Below, one piece after another: positions 8,901 through 17,888 of a stretch of DNA of 64,000 nt; within the stretch, counting starts at the first letter, position 1, and each line of letters opens with the position of its first letter. The translations under genes were made by a program, and so were the position numbers. The notes under the pieces were generated by a model. That model was not told the DNA's origin. It saw only the letters and a list, made by a program, of their open reading frames with translations, and did not search any database. Source of the DNA: Clostridia bacterium (GTDB taxonomy: Bacteria > Bacillota > Clostridia > Oscillospirales > CAG-272); NCBI GenBank assembly GCA_017462035.1, contig JAFTRY010000007.1:17048-81047 (forward strand), read 5' to 3'.

Positions 8901-9635
8901 TTGCTCAGGAGAGGTTTCGATGGTGTCACATGCCTCGCAAAAAATGCGGTAGCAGTGCTCTACAGTGTCGATGGACTGCTCTCGAATGATCTTGCCAAAG
9001 CTCGTAGAGAAGAAATCCACCTCGGCTTCGGCATCACGTTTGGTTTCTTCTGCCTGTATGCGGAAAAACCCCACCCCTTCCGGTACCGATGCCGAGCGAT
9101 GGGCAAGGGAAATCAAAATTTCCGGGAGCTTGTCTGTGCTTCTGGTACCGGTAAAGCATTCGGCAAAGTTGGGAAAATTTTCATCTGTTTCATAAAAGCG
9201 GTCAATAACCTCCTCCATGACTCTCTGCTCCAAAATATCCATTTCTGCCGTGTCCGCGATCCGAAAGGAGGCGGAAAGACCTAAAAGGGAGAAATTAGAG
9301 CGAATCAGATCCAGATAGAAAGAGTCGATGGTACAAATCCGAGCACTTCCAAGCTTGATAAGCTGTGATGTAAGATAACGGTTGGCTGGATCCTTTGCCA
9401 GCGTCTGACTAAGGGCTGAAAAAATTCTGCTTTTTAACTCCTCCGCCGCGGAGCGGGTAAAGGTTACCACCAGCATTTTTTCCAGATCTCCGGGGTTTTT
9501 CTCGTCGGTAATACTGCGGATGATCCGTTCGGTTAAGGTTGCGGTTTTTCCAGATCCTGCGGCAGCACTGACGAGAAGAGTTTTATTTTTTGTATTCATT
9601 GCCGCAAGCTGTGCGGCAGTCCAATTTCTTGACAT
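5973..9635 (-). CDS. addA: ATP-dependent helicase/nuclease subunit A (AddA)
   Basis: Helicase-nuclease subunit of the AddAB complex, which resects double-strand breaks for RecA loading; it is the Gram-positive counterpart of RecBCD. The 1220-aa protein opens with the Q-motif region and Walker A SAAAGSGKTATL (residues 23-34). UvrD-type motifs follow, with IDEYQD near 414, GDIKQSIYSFRGA and MSIHQSKGLEFPV. It ends in a RecB-type nuclease domain with GVIDLIV and LFDYKTD near residue 1150. GGAGG precedes the ATG, 12 bp after addB ends. It is the last gene of the operon. Confidence 0.97.
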   Translation of the reverse strand: MSRNWTAAQLAAMNTKNKTLLVSAAAGSGKTATLTERIIRSITDEKNPGDLEKMLVVTFTRSAAEELKSRIFSALSQTLAKDPANRYLTSQLIKLGSARICTIDSFYLDLIRSNFSLLGLSASFRIADTAEMDILEQRVMEEVIDRFYETDENFPNFAECFTGTRSTDKLPEILISLAHRSASVPEGVGFFRIQAEETKRDAEAEVDFFSTSFGKIIREQSIDTVEHCYRIFCEACDTIETSPEQSAAMLPSFEYDRSFCLSLLDALRDPRDAYLRAQACLNSFSPIPRKRLKAEYVTEDSERFNQLRTDLIDKLRSLRKNYFSKTPDTIRRAMLDTARHTEKLYELLKIYDEQLREEKLRRNMMDFQDIRRYTLKLLVNSDGTPTETATQYAQQFTDIYIDEYQDVDLVQDLIFRSISQPTNRFMVGDIKQSIYSFRGAEPQVFSGYRTAFPDLGRSQAKQSDSATIFMSENFRCDKHIIEFTNLVCSRIFSVCTNSIGYQPQDDLVFSKLPPSPDYQSPPVEVSVLIAPKPERKKEGDDASTEEELPEKKTLEAEYIAQTISHLIATEKKADGSPILPGDIAVLFRSNSMGAYVAEALQKRGILTSQNDGDSYFESPDVLMVLCLLNAVDNPHRDIFLTGTLRSPIYGFSLEDLILIRRGSDSSHSLYDALLNYAEGEDELAQRCQAFRSSLESLRQSALTLPIDRFLRILFESEMFISSGLLNEGEHGKGGNLLRLYEFARTFESGSFKGLYNFIELVNNLIEEGKKMKLPSKGSTPDRVNLMSIHQSKGLEFPVCFLCGTASRFNRQDQQESLLFDYPTGIAMKIADSTGFARINTPMREALTANIGSKQTEEEMRVLYVALTRARERLYITASTTQSEEKLMAKAQAKADFCDRHTLLRCSSYLDWILLPFATAENSASCARLSFVSLEECQGESPTEAQHPGTDFTQPEVNTALYETLKEKYSFRYPYSDMKRIPAKLSVSRLSPDVLDTNDTSADLFPKEKKTKIPDFFITGKPSQASAADRGTATHLFLQFCDFRYAKVHGVKEELSRLLSKKFLPENIAELIYQSELEAFFRSELFDTILGARQIIREQRFNVLLSPDAFTEDPLFRKHLEKERLAVQGVIDLIVIDQEGKLCLFDYKTDRLTKEELSNPQLACQRMNEAHGLQLSYYAHAAELLFERPCDRLAVYSTHAGILFDIPPLPLIFSKNILDTL

Positions 9636-9647
9636 AATTCCTCCGTA

Positions 9648-12600
9648 TCAGTCTGCCTTTCGGCAAATAGGTTTCATATTGCAGTAGGAACAGGGGTCCT
9701 TTGCGTGATATTGAATGGGAGTCGCGTCTGCCTTCCCCTGACGGAGCTCAGAGGTGATTCCCTTAACGGTTTTTTTAATCTGGGTGTAGAGCTGTTCAAA
9801 GGATTCCGCGGAGCAAAGCGCATCCCCGGATAGAGAATCGTCCTTTTTGCTTTGCTTGATTCCCGCCAGAAACCGAGAAGACATTTCATCGTTCATGGCG
9901 CGAAGAATCTCGATGTCGTTCAATAATAGTCCGCTTCGCTTCAGAGAATCGGATGCCTGTCGCAAAACAGCTTCCTCACTGTTGTAATCCTCCGCTTGAA
10001 TAATCGGTACGTTGGCGGAAAGATAGACCACTCCCGCCGGAGTCAGTGCTTGGTCTTGCTGCAAACCGATCTGTTGGGCAAACCGGGAGTCTCGATTGCG
10101 GCAGAGCGTAAACAAATACAAAAGCATCTGAATGTTTATTCCATGGGCAACGTCATCCAAAGAGAAGGTCTTGGTTCCCGTTTTATAGTCTACGATGCGG
10201 ACGTAGACCTCACCGCCTTTTTTCAGCAGATCTACACGGTCAATAATACCGGAAAAGGAAACTCGGCATCCATCCTCGAGGACGAATTCCATGGGGGATG
10301 GATTGCCCTCCCTTCCGTTGGTGGAAAGCTCAAAGAAGGCGGGGCGGAATTGACTGTGAGAAAATTCCTCCACAATATTCCGTACCATTAGTAGGGAAAG
10401 CCGTTTCAGACGGGTGTACAAATGGCGAAGTCTGCGAGATGTCCGTAATTCCTCGGGGCATATTCGGTGAATATAGTCCTCTACCGTTTTTTCTGTCATC
10501 TGAATCAAGGTCTCGTCATCGGGAAAGGTTCCGTCCTTACTCTCCGAAATAGCGAGACGAAGAAGGTGCTCCAGAATATAGTGAATGAAGGTTCCCATGT
10601 TGGAGGCGCGGAAGCTTGCCTGCTTTTTTTCGCGTAAACCAAGAATATAGGTACAATAGTACTGAAAGGGACATTGTACGTAAGCCTCAAAGCGTGAGGA
10701 GGAAAAACGTATCGAATCTCCCGTGGTGGATCTGGCAGTCTCTTCCGATACGCGACATTCGGTAGCGGAAGCGGATTCCTCAGAAAGAGTACCGATCTGC
10801 GGCAGATGTTCCGTCAGTGCCGCACGTAGTGCTTCGCCCTCGGGCGTGCCGTGTAGCTCTCTGAGATGGGAAGCGGCGCTTTTTGGCGCTCCCGGTAAAT
10901 AGAACAGGTCACTGCCTGTGTAGCGGTGAGGAGTTAAATTGGAGAACAGTGCTATGACACGGTTAAAGGGAAGAGAGGGAGTCTTGGGTTTACCGTTCAA
11001 TTCCGAGGTCGTTGTGAAAAGATATAATCCGTGAGAGGGTGCCGCAAAGGCACGGTGAACGTACATGAGCTCATCCGAGGATCGAATACTGTTATCAGAA
11101 GAGAGCTCCATACCAAGGTCGGACAGAGTACTGCGATCCCCGGAGGAAAATACACCGCTGTCACGGATGGCGGCAGGAAACTCACCCTCGCAAAGTCCCA
11201 ATACAAAAACGTATTTGGGATTCGCGGGACGGAGCATAGCGGCAGAGCCAATAACTACCTCATCTACCGAGGTGGGAATACTTCCAACGTCGGTGTCTCC
11301 AAATACGGTTTTCAAAATAAGGGCAAACTCTTCCGTGTTTGCCGGCTCCTGCGGCATGGCGGTAGCAATATCTGCCAACGCATTCAGAAGGATTCCGTAG
11401 AGATCCCGTATTACGCGAGCCTCCTTGCGATTCCCCTGTTCCCATTCGGCAATGGCAAGAAGACGAAGCTTTTCATCTAAGGACAGATCCTCAAAATAGC
11501 CATAAACAGCACGGCACAGGTCCGGAACGGTTTCGGAGGCATCCAATAGGATAAAGAATTTTTGGAGAATTTCCGTAAGCCGGGTTCGCACCTCATTGGC
11601 GGCAGAAAGAATTCCCTTACCGCGTTCGGAGATCTCCTCGGCAAAGCCGTCGGGGTTCATGGTCCAATCCCGATCGGTAAAACGCTGACCATGAAGATTC
11701 CAGGTATTTACATACTCTTCAAACAGATCGATCGACCTCTCCGAGAAATCGTACATTCCGGTTTTGATATGGGAAATGATATCGTTTTTCTGCCAATTGT
11801 ATTCCTTGATCCGCAAAGCGGATAACAATAGCTTCACCGGCGGGAGGGTGGATAGATCTGTTTTTTGTGAAAAGAAGTATGGGATTTCGTTCTTCTCAAA
11901 GGCGGGCTCAATAATGCCACGGTATCTGTCCGGATCACGGGTCAGTACTACAATGTCCCGACATCTCTCCCCCGCGCGGAGTAGCTCAAGCACGTGAGAA
12001 GCCACGGCTTCTGCTTCGGCATAGGGAGTGTTACAGATCTCCATGTGAATACTTCCGTCAGTGTAGGCGCGGGAATCCTCGGTGACTAACTCCATATTCC
12101 AGAGATTTGCCGCTATATGGGCTAACGCGGCAGAAGCGGCTCGCCGATTTTTGCGCAGACACACCGTTTCATTTCCCCCGTGCTGCTGAGCGGAGGCGAG
12201 CAGATGACGAAGGGATTCCTGAACGCCTGCCGTGCTGATATCTTGATATTCCGGATAGGGAATAGGAATCGTGACAGTTACGTTTTCGGACTGCGCAAAG
12301 ATCTTTTCGATGATCCTGTGCTCTACTGCCGTGAAGGAGGTGAAGGAGTCTATGTAGACGTTGCACCCCTTAAAAAAATTTTCTTTTTTCAGAACGTCAT
12401 AAAGGCGACTGAGGTCATCCGCGGAATCACTGTAATTTTCCTCAACTAAACGGTCAAAGGAAGCAAAAATCAAAGAAAGGTCTCTCAACCGTTTTGCCAA
12501 AGGAGCATCACTTGACAATTTTTTTGCGGCTTCTTCCAACTGGACAGGAGATATTCCACATGCCTTGCATTCATTGCGTGCTGAGAGCATTAGATCGCAC

Positions 12601-12947
12601 AGAGAGGTATCCCTCATCGATAGATTCCCGTATTCCTCCAAGAGGGGAGCAAGCTCCCGAAGATTTTGCCACATCAGAAGATGGCGAATGGGGGAGGTAA
12701 TATAGCGGTAGCTTAAACCGCCGTATTCTCGACAGACACGGTTGTACAGACGGGAAAAATTCACAACCTCAAGGTGAAGCTGCGAAGAGGGAGGGAGAAG
12801 CTCTAAGGTAGCCCGTTCAGATTGAACACTCTCTTGTTCCGGTACGATCAAAAAGGTATGGATTCCCGCGGCGGTATCCCGAGCAATATCCCGAAGGATC
12901 GCGGTAGTTTTTCCGCTTCCGTAGGTTCCATAAATAAATCGGATCAT
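9648..12947 (-). CDS. addB: ATP-dependent nuclease subunit B (AddB)
   Basis: Partner of AddA in double-strand break processing. The 1099-aa protein begins with the P-loop IYGTYGSGKTTAI and has a UvrD-like but degenerate helicase core. The C-terminal nuclease domain is SGIIDRVDLL followed by VRIVDYKTG. The iron-sulfur staple cysteines are visible as CPFQYYC and, near the end, CSYCNMKPIC. AGGAG lies upstream of the ATG. It is 15 bp downstream of a coiled-coil membrane protein gene and 12 bp upstream of addA, so the three share a transcript. Confidence 0.96.
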   Translation of the reverse strand: MIRFIYGTYGSGKTTAILRDIARDTAAGIHTFLIVPEQESVQSERATLELLPPSSQLHLEVVNFSRLYNRVCREYGGLSYRYITSPIRHLLMWQNLRELAPLLEEYGNLSMRDTSLCDLMLSARNECKACGISPVQLEEAAKKLSSDAPLAKRLRDLSLIFASFDRLVEENYSDSADDLSRLYDVLKKENFFKGCNVYIDSFTSFTAVEHRIIEKIFAQSENVTVTIPIPYPEYQDISTAGVQESLRHLLASAQQHGGNETVCLRKNRRAASAALAHIAANLWNMELVTEDSRAYTDGSIHMEICNTPYAEAEAVASHVLELLRAGERCRDIVVLTRDPDRYRGIIEPAFEKNEIPYFFSQKTDLSTLPPVKLLLSALRIKEYNWQKNDIISHIKTGMYDFSERSIDLFEEYVNTWNLHGQRFTDRDWTMNPDGFAEEISERGKGILSAANEVRTRLTEILQKFFILLDASETVPDLCRAVYGYFEDLSLDEKLRLLAIAEWEQGNRKEARVIRDLYGILLNALADIATAMPQEPANTEEFALILKTVFGDTDVGSIPTSVDEVVIGSAAMLRPANPKYVFVLGLCEGEFPAAIRDSGVFSSGDRSTLSDLGMELSSDNSIRSSDELMYVHRAFAAPSHGLYLFTTTSELNGKPKTPSLPFNRVIALFSNLTPHRYTGSDLFYLPGAPKSAASHLRELHGTPEGEALRAALTEHLPQIGTLSEESASATECRVSEETARSTTGDSIRFSSSRFEAYVQCPFQYYCTYILGLREKKQASFRASNMGTFIHYILEHLLRLAISESKDGTFPDDETLIQMTEKTVEDYIHRICPEELRTSRRLRHLYTRLKRLSLLMVRNIVEEFSHSQFRPAFFELSTNGREGNPSPMEFVLEDGCRVSFSGIIDRVDLLKKGGEVYVRIVDYKTGTKTFSLDDVAHGINIQMLLYLFTLCRNRDSRFAQQIGLQQDQALTPAGVVYLSANVPIIQAEDYNSEEAVLRQASDSLKRSGLLLNDIEILRAMNDEMSSRFLAGIKQSKKDDSLSGDALCSAESFEQLYTQIKKTVKGITSELRQGKADATPIQYHAKDPCSYCNMKPICRKAD

Positions 12948-12962
12948 AACAGTAAGGCTCCT

Positions 12963-13715
12963 TTAGTAAATTTCAGTAATTCCGGCAGATTCTGAAAAAA
13001 TCTTTTTCTTTAGTGTAAAGTAATAAGGGCTCCGAACAAGGAGAATTCCAGGAGGATCGTATCGGGCGGAGAAATAGGGCTTTCCTGTTTTTCCCGACAC
13101 GCCTCTTGTATTAAAGACGTAGGGTGATACGACCACCGTAATATGCCCCTCTTTTTGTGTGTCCTCATAGATCATACCGCATAGGAAAGGGGTCTTGGCG
13201 GGAGAATATCCCTTTTTAGGGAAGAATACGGTGATGGTTTTTCCTTGAATTCTTTCGCGGTTGATTCCGTTGATCTTTTTTCGTCCAAAGAAAGTGAGAA
13301 TCATTGCGGAGTTGGATACTAAAAGCGTGAAGGGAAGCGAGACCACGAAAAATGAGGTAGCAATTACAAAAATAGCACTGGATTGGACAGCGGCGAAAAT
13401 TGCCAATAAAACAATAACCGTGATTCGGATAAAGGTCAGCCTTCGGATTGTGTGGATGATCTGACTGTAGATTTGAAAAACGGAGGTCCGTTGGAGGGCA
13501 GCGTAAAGATATCCAAAATAGATTTTCTTGGAAAATAACTGTTCGTTTTTAGACTGTCTTTGAAAGGCGGCGAGATATTTCCCCCTTTTTTCCTTTTTCG
13601 GGTGTCCGTGCAGTTCTTCCAGTTCGGTTTTCAGCATAAGATTTTCACGCCTCAGACGTTGATTTTCCTTTTTTAACTCTTCTATCGTGATTTTATTTGA
13701 ATTCTTTTTTGACAT
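12963..13715 (-). CDS. Coiled-coil membrane protein of unknown function
   Basis: I do not recognise a family. The 250-aa protein has a basic, leucine/glutamate-rich N-terminal coiled coil (residues 5-40, IEELKKENQRLRRENLML) and a basic linker. Two adjacent membrane segments follow around 105-125 (ITVIVLLAIFAAVQSSAIFVI) and 125-150. The C-terminal domain of about 95 residues is mainly beta-type. The start at 13713-13715 (MSKKNSNK) is chosen because AAAGGAG lies 6 bp upstream; the ATG 21 bp earlier lacks one. It heads the addBA operon, so it may be expressed with DNA repair genes, though no link is shown. Confidence 0.75.
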   Translation of the reverse strand: MSKKNSNKITIEELKKENQRLRRENLMLKTELEELHGHPKKEKRGKYLAAFQRQSKNEQLFSKKIYFGYLYAALQRTSVFQIYSQIIHTIRRLTFIRITVIVLLAIFAAVQSSAIFVIATSFFVVSLPFTLLVSNSAMILTFFGRKKINGINRERIQGKTITVFFPKKGYSPAKTPFLCGMIYEDTQKEGHITVVVSPYVFNTRGVSGKTGKPYFSARYDPPGILLVRSPYYFTLKKKIFSESAGITEIY

Positions 13716-13767
13716 CCAGAACTCCTTTTGACCCATGTGACTTAGCGTTTATACATACCTACCATAT

Positions 13768-13796
13768 ATTATAACAGAAAAGCAAAAGAAAAACAA
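13768..13796 (-). promoter_or_regulatory. Promoter of the membrane protein-addBA operon
   Basis: On the minus strand, TTGTTT (13791-13796) is 17 bp from a perfect TATAAT (13768-13773). Confidence 0.65.
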
Positions 13797-13947
13797 TAAA
13801 AACTTTTTGCCTTTGTGCCCCGGAATTTTCTCAGACACGTTTCGTCAAATTCAGTAAGTATTATTGAATTCTTCAAAAAACTGTCACAATTTTGTTATAT
13901 AATAGAAACAGAAAATCGGATCGGTAGACCCGGATAGGAGGTTTTTC

Positions 13948-15468
13948 ATGGAAGAGAGGAAGGATCACATTCATAGCGATACTCCAGACCATTTGAGTAA
14001 TGTTCAATCTGAAAGGATGGAATCTCATGATAAAATTGAAAACGTTCAAGAAAGCGGGCAAGATCGTGTGCAAGAGCCTAACGAAAAAATCGAAGATCAT
14101 GTCCAAAAAGAAGAAAGCGATGGTAAAGAAGGTGGCTGTACTGCGGAGCAAGCGCGCTCTGATGCAGAAGAAGAAAAAGGTTCTGAGGAAGAAAACAGCA
14201 GGTCTGATGGTGCAGACATAAAAGCTTCTTCCCAACAGTATTCCTGTAGCTATACCCCTCCGTATTACGTTCCTAATTTTACGGTGGTGGAATCGGAAAC
14301 CGAAAAAAAGCCGAAAAAGAAATCGGCGGCAAGACACGCTTGGATTGCGGTATTGGTCGTATTTTGCTTGGGAATTTCCTTTGTGGCGGGCGGTTTTTCC
14401 GGATATCTTTGCGCCAATCTCGTATCCCCGACGGAAACGGCAACGAAAGATGACCTCACGGTTATAAAAAACGACGGCAGCATTACGGTCAATGAGAAGC
14501 TTGGTACTACCGGTTACAATAACCTCACCGTTTCCGGTGTGGTAGCACTGGTGGCTGACAGTGTGGTGGAGATCACAACCACGCAGGTTCAAACCGACTC
14601 TTTCTTCGGAAATTACGTGACCAGCGGTGCCGGAAGCGGTGTTCTGGTGGATGTAAACGGGAACGGCTATATTATTACAAATAACCATGTGATCGAAGGT
14701 GCCGATCAAATCACCGTACGGTTGACCAGCGGCGCGGAGTACACGGCAACCTGTCTTGGCGGTGATGATGATTTTGATATTGCTGTTTTGAAAATTGAGG
14801 CAACCGGTCTTACCTATGCTACCATGGGAAGCAGTGCCGCTCTTACGGTAGGAGACGAGGTGGTTGCCATCGGAAATCCTCTGGGAGAGCTTGGCGGTAC
14901 GGTGACCAACGGTATCATCAGCGCCCTGGATCGAAACGTTACGGTGGATGGGCATCAAATGACTCTATTGCAAACCAATGCCGCGATCAATCCCGGTAAC
15001 TCGGGAGGCGGACTCTTTAACATGGCAGGAGAGCTGATCGGTATCGTCAACGCAAAACAATCCGATACCGGTATCGAAGGTCTCGGTTTTGCCATTCCCA
15101 TTGATATCGCGTGGGCGGCTGCGCAGGATATTATTGAGCACGGTTACGTAACCGGAAAGCCGGACTACGGATTTGAGGTGGCGGAGGCAACCTCCAGCTT
15201 CCAAGAAACCGAGGGATGGTATCGCTATACCTATCCCGCAGGTGTTTACGTGGTACAGAGCTCTCACGATACTCTAAAGCGCTTGGACCGAGTGGTTTCC
15301 ATCAACGGGATCACCATCAATAATATCTCGGATTTCAACGAGGCTGTCAACTCTCTGAAAATCGGAGACGTGATGGAGATCACGATTAGCCGCAGAGAAG
15401 GAACATCCTTCAAGCAAAGCACAGCGCAGGTCACAGTAGTGGAATACGTGCCAAGTAACACGAAATAA
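13948..15468 (+). CDS. HtrA/DegP-like serine protease (S1C family) with PDZ domain
   Basis: Membrane-anchored envelope protease/chaperone of the trypsin-like HtrA family. Residues 1-120 are an unusually acidic, low-complexity cytoplasmic tail. One membrane segment follows at about 130-150 (AWIAVLVVFCLGISFVAGG). The protease domain carries the triad His247 (NNHVIEG), Asp277 (DDFDIAVL) and Ser352 (NPGNSGGGL). A C-terminal PDZ domain spans about residues 410-500 (DRVVSINGITINN). GGAGG precedes the ATG. It stands alone, upstream of a two-component system with its own promoter. The large minus-strand frame across its 5' half is a shadow. Confidence 0.94.
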   Translation: MEERKDHIHSDTPDHLSNVQSERMESHDKIENVQESGQDRVQEPNEKIEDHVQKEESDGKEGGCTAEQARSDAEEEKGSEEENSRSDGADIKASSQQYSCSYTPPYYVPNFTVVESETEKKPKKKSAARHAWIAVLVVFCLGISFVAGGFSGYLCANLVSPTETATKDDLTVIKNDGSITVNEKLGTTGYNNLTVSGVVALVADSVVEITTTQVQTDSFFGNYVTSGAGSGVLVDVNGNGYIITNNHVIEGADQITVRLTSGAEYTATCLGGDDDFDIAVLKIEATGLTYATMGSSAALTVGDEVVAIGNPLGELGGTVTNGIISALDRNVTVDGHQMTLLQTNAAINPGNSGGGLFNMAGELIGIVNAKQSDTGIEGLGFAIPIDIAWAAAQDIIEHGYVTGKPDYGFEVAEATSSFQETEGWYRYTYPAGVYVVQSSHDTLKRLDRVVSINGITINNISDFNEAVNSLKIGDVMEITISRREGTSFKQSTAQVTVVEYVPSNTK

Positions 15469-15488
15469 AAGGATTTTGTAAAATACGG

Positions 15489-15517
15489 TTGAAAAAATTA
15501 TAGATTCGGTGTATAAT
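15489..15517 (+). promoter_or_regulatory. Promoter of the two-component operon
   Basis: TTGAAA (15489-15494) is 17 bp from a perfect TATAAT (15512-15517). Transcription should start near 15524, leaving a leader of about 75 nt with a hairpin. Confidence 0.8.
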
Positions 15518-15538
15518 AAAAAGTACGCCGGCAAATCG

Positions 15539-15573
15539 ATCATAAGCCGCCGGTGTCCCCGACGGCTTATGAT
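15539..15573 (+). other. Leader hairpin before the response regulator
   Basis: ATCATAAGCCG (15539-15549) pairs perfectly with CGGCTTATGAT (15563-15573). It sits between the promoter and the response-regulator ribosome-binding site and has no T tract, so it is probably a leader structure and not a terminator for htrA. Confidence 0.55.
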
Positions 15574-15598
15574 TTATATACTGGAAAAGAGGTAGTGT

Positions 15599-16288
15599 AT
15601 GTATCATATTTTAGTAGTGGATGATGAGTCCAGAATCCGTTCGATTATCAAAAAATACGCGGAATTTGAGGGGCATGCGGTAACCGAGGCGGCAGACGGT
15701 ATGGAGGCGGTTCATCTTTGCCGTTCTCACGACTTTGACCTCATCGTTATGGATATTATGATGCCGGAACTTGACGGCTTTTCCGCATGCCGGGAGATTC
15801 GTAAGCATAAAGAGACACCCATTATTATGCTTTCCGCCAGAGGAGAGGAATATGATAAGATCAACGGCTTTGAGCTGGGGATCGATGACTATGTGGTCAA
15901 GCCTTTTTCTCCCAAGGAGCTAATGCTTCGCATTGAGGCGGTCATGAAACGGGTACATCGAAATCCCGCGGAGCCTCAAAAGAAGGAAAACGTGATCATT
16001 TCGCTGGACGGCGGAGGACTTCGCGCGGACGTTACGGCAAGGCTGGTGTTCATTGACGGTCAGAGAATCGACATGTCTCCCAAGGAGTACGATCTGTTTT
16101 TCTACATGTTAGATAACCGAAACGTGGCACTGTCACGTGAGAAGCTGATCAGCGACGTGTGGGGATATGATTTCTTCGGAGACGTACGAACGCTGGACAC
16201 CCACATCAAGCTTTTGAGAAAAAGCCTTGGGCGCTATGCGGAGCTGATCGTGACACTGCGCGGTGTTGGTTACCGATTTGAAGGATAA
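15599..16288 (+). CDS. OmpR/PhoB-family response regulator
   Basis: DNA-binding output of a two-component system. The 229-aa protein has a receiver domain with the acidic pair Asp8-Asp9, phosphoacceptor Asp52 (IVMDIMMPELDG), a conserved Ser/Thr (MLSARG) and Lys101 (VVKPFSP). The C-terminal winged helix ends DTHIKLLRKSLG...TLRGVGYRF. AAAGAGG lies before the ATG. The sensor kinase starts 17 bp after its stop. The stimulus cannot be told from the sequence; genes behind it encode an RNA methyltransferase and a glycosyltransferase. Confidence 0.95.
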   Translation: MYHILVVDDESRIRSIIKKYAEFEGHAVTEAADGMEAVHLCRSHDFDLIVMDIMMPELDGFSACREIRKHKETPIIMLSARGEEYDKINGFELGIDDYVVKPFSPKELMLRIEAVMKRVHRNPAEPQKKENVIISLDGGGLRADVTARLVFIDGQRIDMSPKEYDLFFYMLDNRNVALSREKLISDVWGYDFFGDVRTLDTHIKLLRKSLGRYAELIVTLRGVGYRFEG

Positions 16289-16304
16289 CAGATTCGGAGG
16301 AAGT

Positions 16305-17888
16305 ATGAGACAACCGACCTCTCAGCGTCCGGTTTCCCAGCGTCATCATATCGGGATCAAATGGAAAATGTACTTCATTTTGATTTTGTTTATCGGTATC
16401 GTGGTGGGGGTTATTTGGTTTTTTCAGGTTCGGATGCTGAACTACTTTTACCAGGTTACGAAGTTTAATGAATTGGAATTGGCTTCCTCGGAGATTTCGG
16501 GACAGCTTGGGAGAACCGCGCAAGCGGAAAAAATCGCCCAAGATTACGCCGCGGCGTATTACACAGATATTTGGGTCTATCATGTTTCTCAAGAGGGAGA
16601 TGCCAGCCTTTTGTTTGACGCAAAGGGAACAGGAGATCCGGATATTTCATTTATGACCAGAAAATTTTCGATTCTGCATGACAAAGCGGTGATAAACGGC
16701 GGTGTTTACATTGCCATGGTCCAAAGCAAGCAGTTTCAAGAGGAGTTTGAACTGAAGATCATTAAGGACAATTCTGAGGATCCTACCGTTTATCCTACCT
16801 TGTTCGGGACCCCGGAACGGATCAGCGCTATTCACGTGAGTGTAAAAACGGCTCACGGCGAAGAGTTTATGATCGTGCAGAGCACAACTTTGACACCGAT
16901 CCAGGCAATGGTCAAGACCTTACAGAATCAATCTCTTTGGATCGCCTTTATTCTGTCCTCTCTGGCACTGATCATGGCAGGATTCATGTCCCGTTTGATC
17001 ACTAAGCCGATCGTGACGATGAACAAGGCGGCAAAGCAGTTGGCGCAAGGTCATTACGACGCGCATTTTGCCGGCAACGGTTACAGAGAAATTCATGAAC
17101 TGGCGGAAAGCTTAAATTACGCTTCCCGCGAGCTTGCCAAGACCGATCATTTGCAAAAGGAGCTGATCTCCAATATTTCTCACGATCTTCGGACCCCTCT
17201 TACCATGATAAAGGGATACGGTGAGGTTATGAGAGATATTCCCGGAGAAAATACCGCGGAGAATATCCAGATCATTATTGACGAGACCTCACGGTTATCT
17301 GAGTTGGTCAACGATATGCTGGATCTGTCCCGGATCCAAGCGGGTACGAGAAAGCCAGAATTTCAGCAGTTTAGTCTTACGGCTACTGTACGGGATACGA
17401 TGCTTCGTTATGAGAGGCTGATGATGCAAGAAGGCTATCATATCGAGTTCTATGCCGAGGAAGAAGCGGACGTGATTGCTGACCGGGGTATGATCCTTCA
17501 GGTTGTATATAATCTGATTAATAATGCCATCAATTATACGGGCGAGGATAAATCAGTGAGTGTACGGCAAGAGGTTCGAGCTGACCGTGTACGAATCCGG
17601 GTTCTGGACACAGGAGAGGGAATCGCTGAGGATCAGCTGGAGATGATTTGGGATCGGTATTATAAGGTGGACAAGGTTCACAGGCGCGCCACAGTGGGGA
17701 CCGGTCTGGGACTGTCTATTGTACGTGAGATATTGGAGACCCACCATGCCGCCTACGGGGTACAAAGTACTCTGGGAAAAGGATCGGAATTCTGGTTTGA
17801 GCTGCCAATCGCACCGGACGCGAGCTTGAATCAGGCTGACTATATAGAAGCAGACTATGAAACACAGGAAACGGAAAGAGATTCATGA
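16305..17888 (+). CDS. Sensor histidine kinase
   Basis: Membrane kinase partner of the response regulator. The start is at 16305 (MRQPTSQRP) with GGAGG upstream; an in-frame start inside the preceding gene is less likely. The 527-aa protein has membrane segment 1 near 23-43, an extracytoplasmic sensor region of about 160 residues and membrane segment 2 near 208-228. A HAMP linker, the dimerisation/phosphoacceptor motif with His293 (ISHDLRTPLTMI) and an ATPase domain follow, with NLINNAINYT, DTGEGI and GTGLGLSIV. Its stop overlaps the next start by 4 bp, indicating translational coupling. Confidence 0.95.
   Translation: MRQPTSQRPVSQRHHIGIKWKMYFILILFIGIVVGVIWFFQVRMLNYFYQVTKFNELELASSEISGQLGRTAQAEKIAQDYAAAYYTDIWVYHVSQEGDASLLFDAKGTGDPDISFMTRKFSILHDKAVINGGVYIAMVQSKQFQEEFELKIIKDNSEDPTVYPTLFGTPERISAIHVSVKTAHGEEFMIVQSTTLTPIQAMVKTLQNQSLWIAFILSSLALIMAGFMSRLITKPIVTMNKAAKQLAQGHYDAHFAGNGYREIHELAESLNYASRELAKTDHLQKELISNISHDLRTPLTMIKGYGEVMRDIPGENTAENIQIIIDETSRLSELVNDMLDLSRIQAGTRKPEFQQFSLTATVRDTMLRYERLMMQEGYHIEFYAEEEADVIADRGMILQVVYNLINNAINYTGEDKSVSVRQEVRADRVRIRVLDTGEGIAEDQLEMIWDRYYKVDKVHRRATVGTGLGLSIVREILETHHAAYGVQSTLGKGSEFWFELPIAPDASLNQADYIEADYETQETERDS

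Noticed and set aside
13873..14958. 361-codon frame on the minus strand across htrA
   Set aside because: It is antiparallel to a clear HtrA protease with intact catalytic residues, lacks a start signal and shows no recognisable domain.
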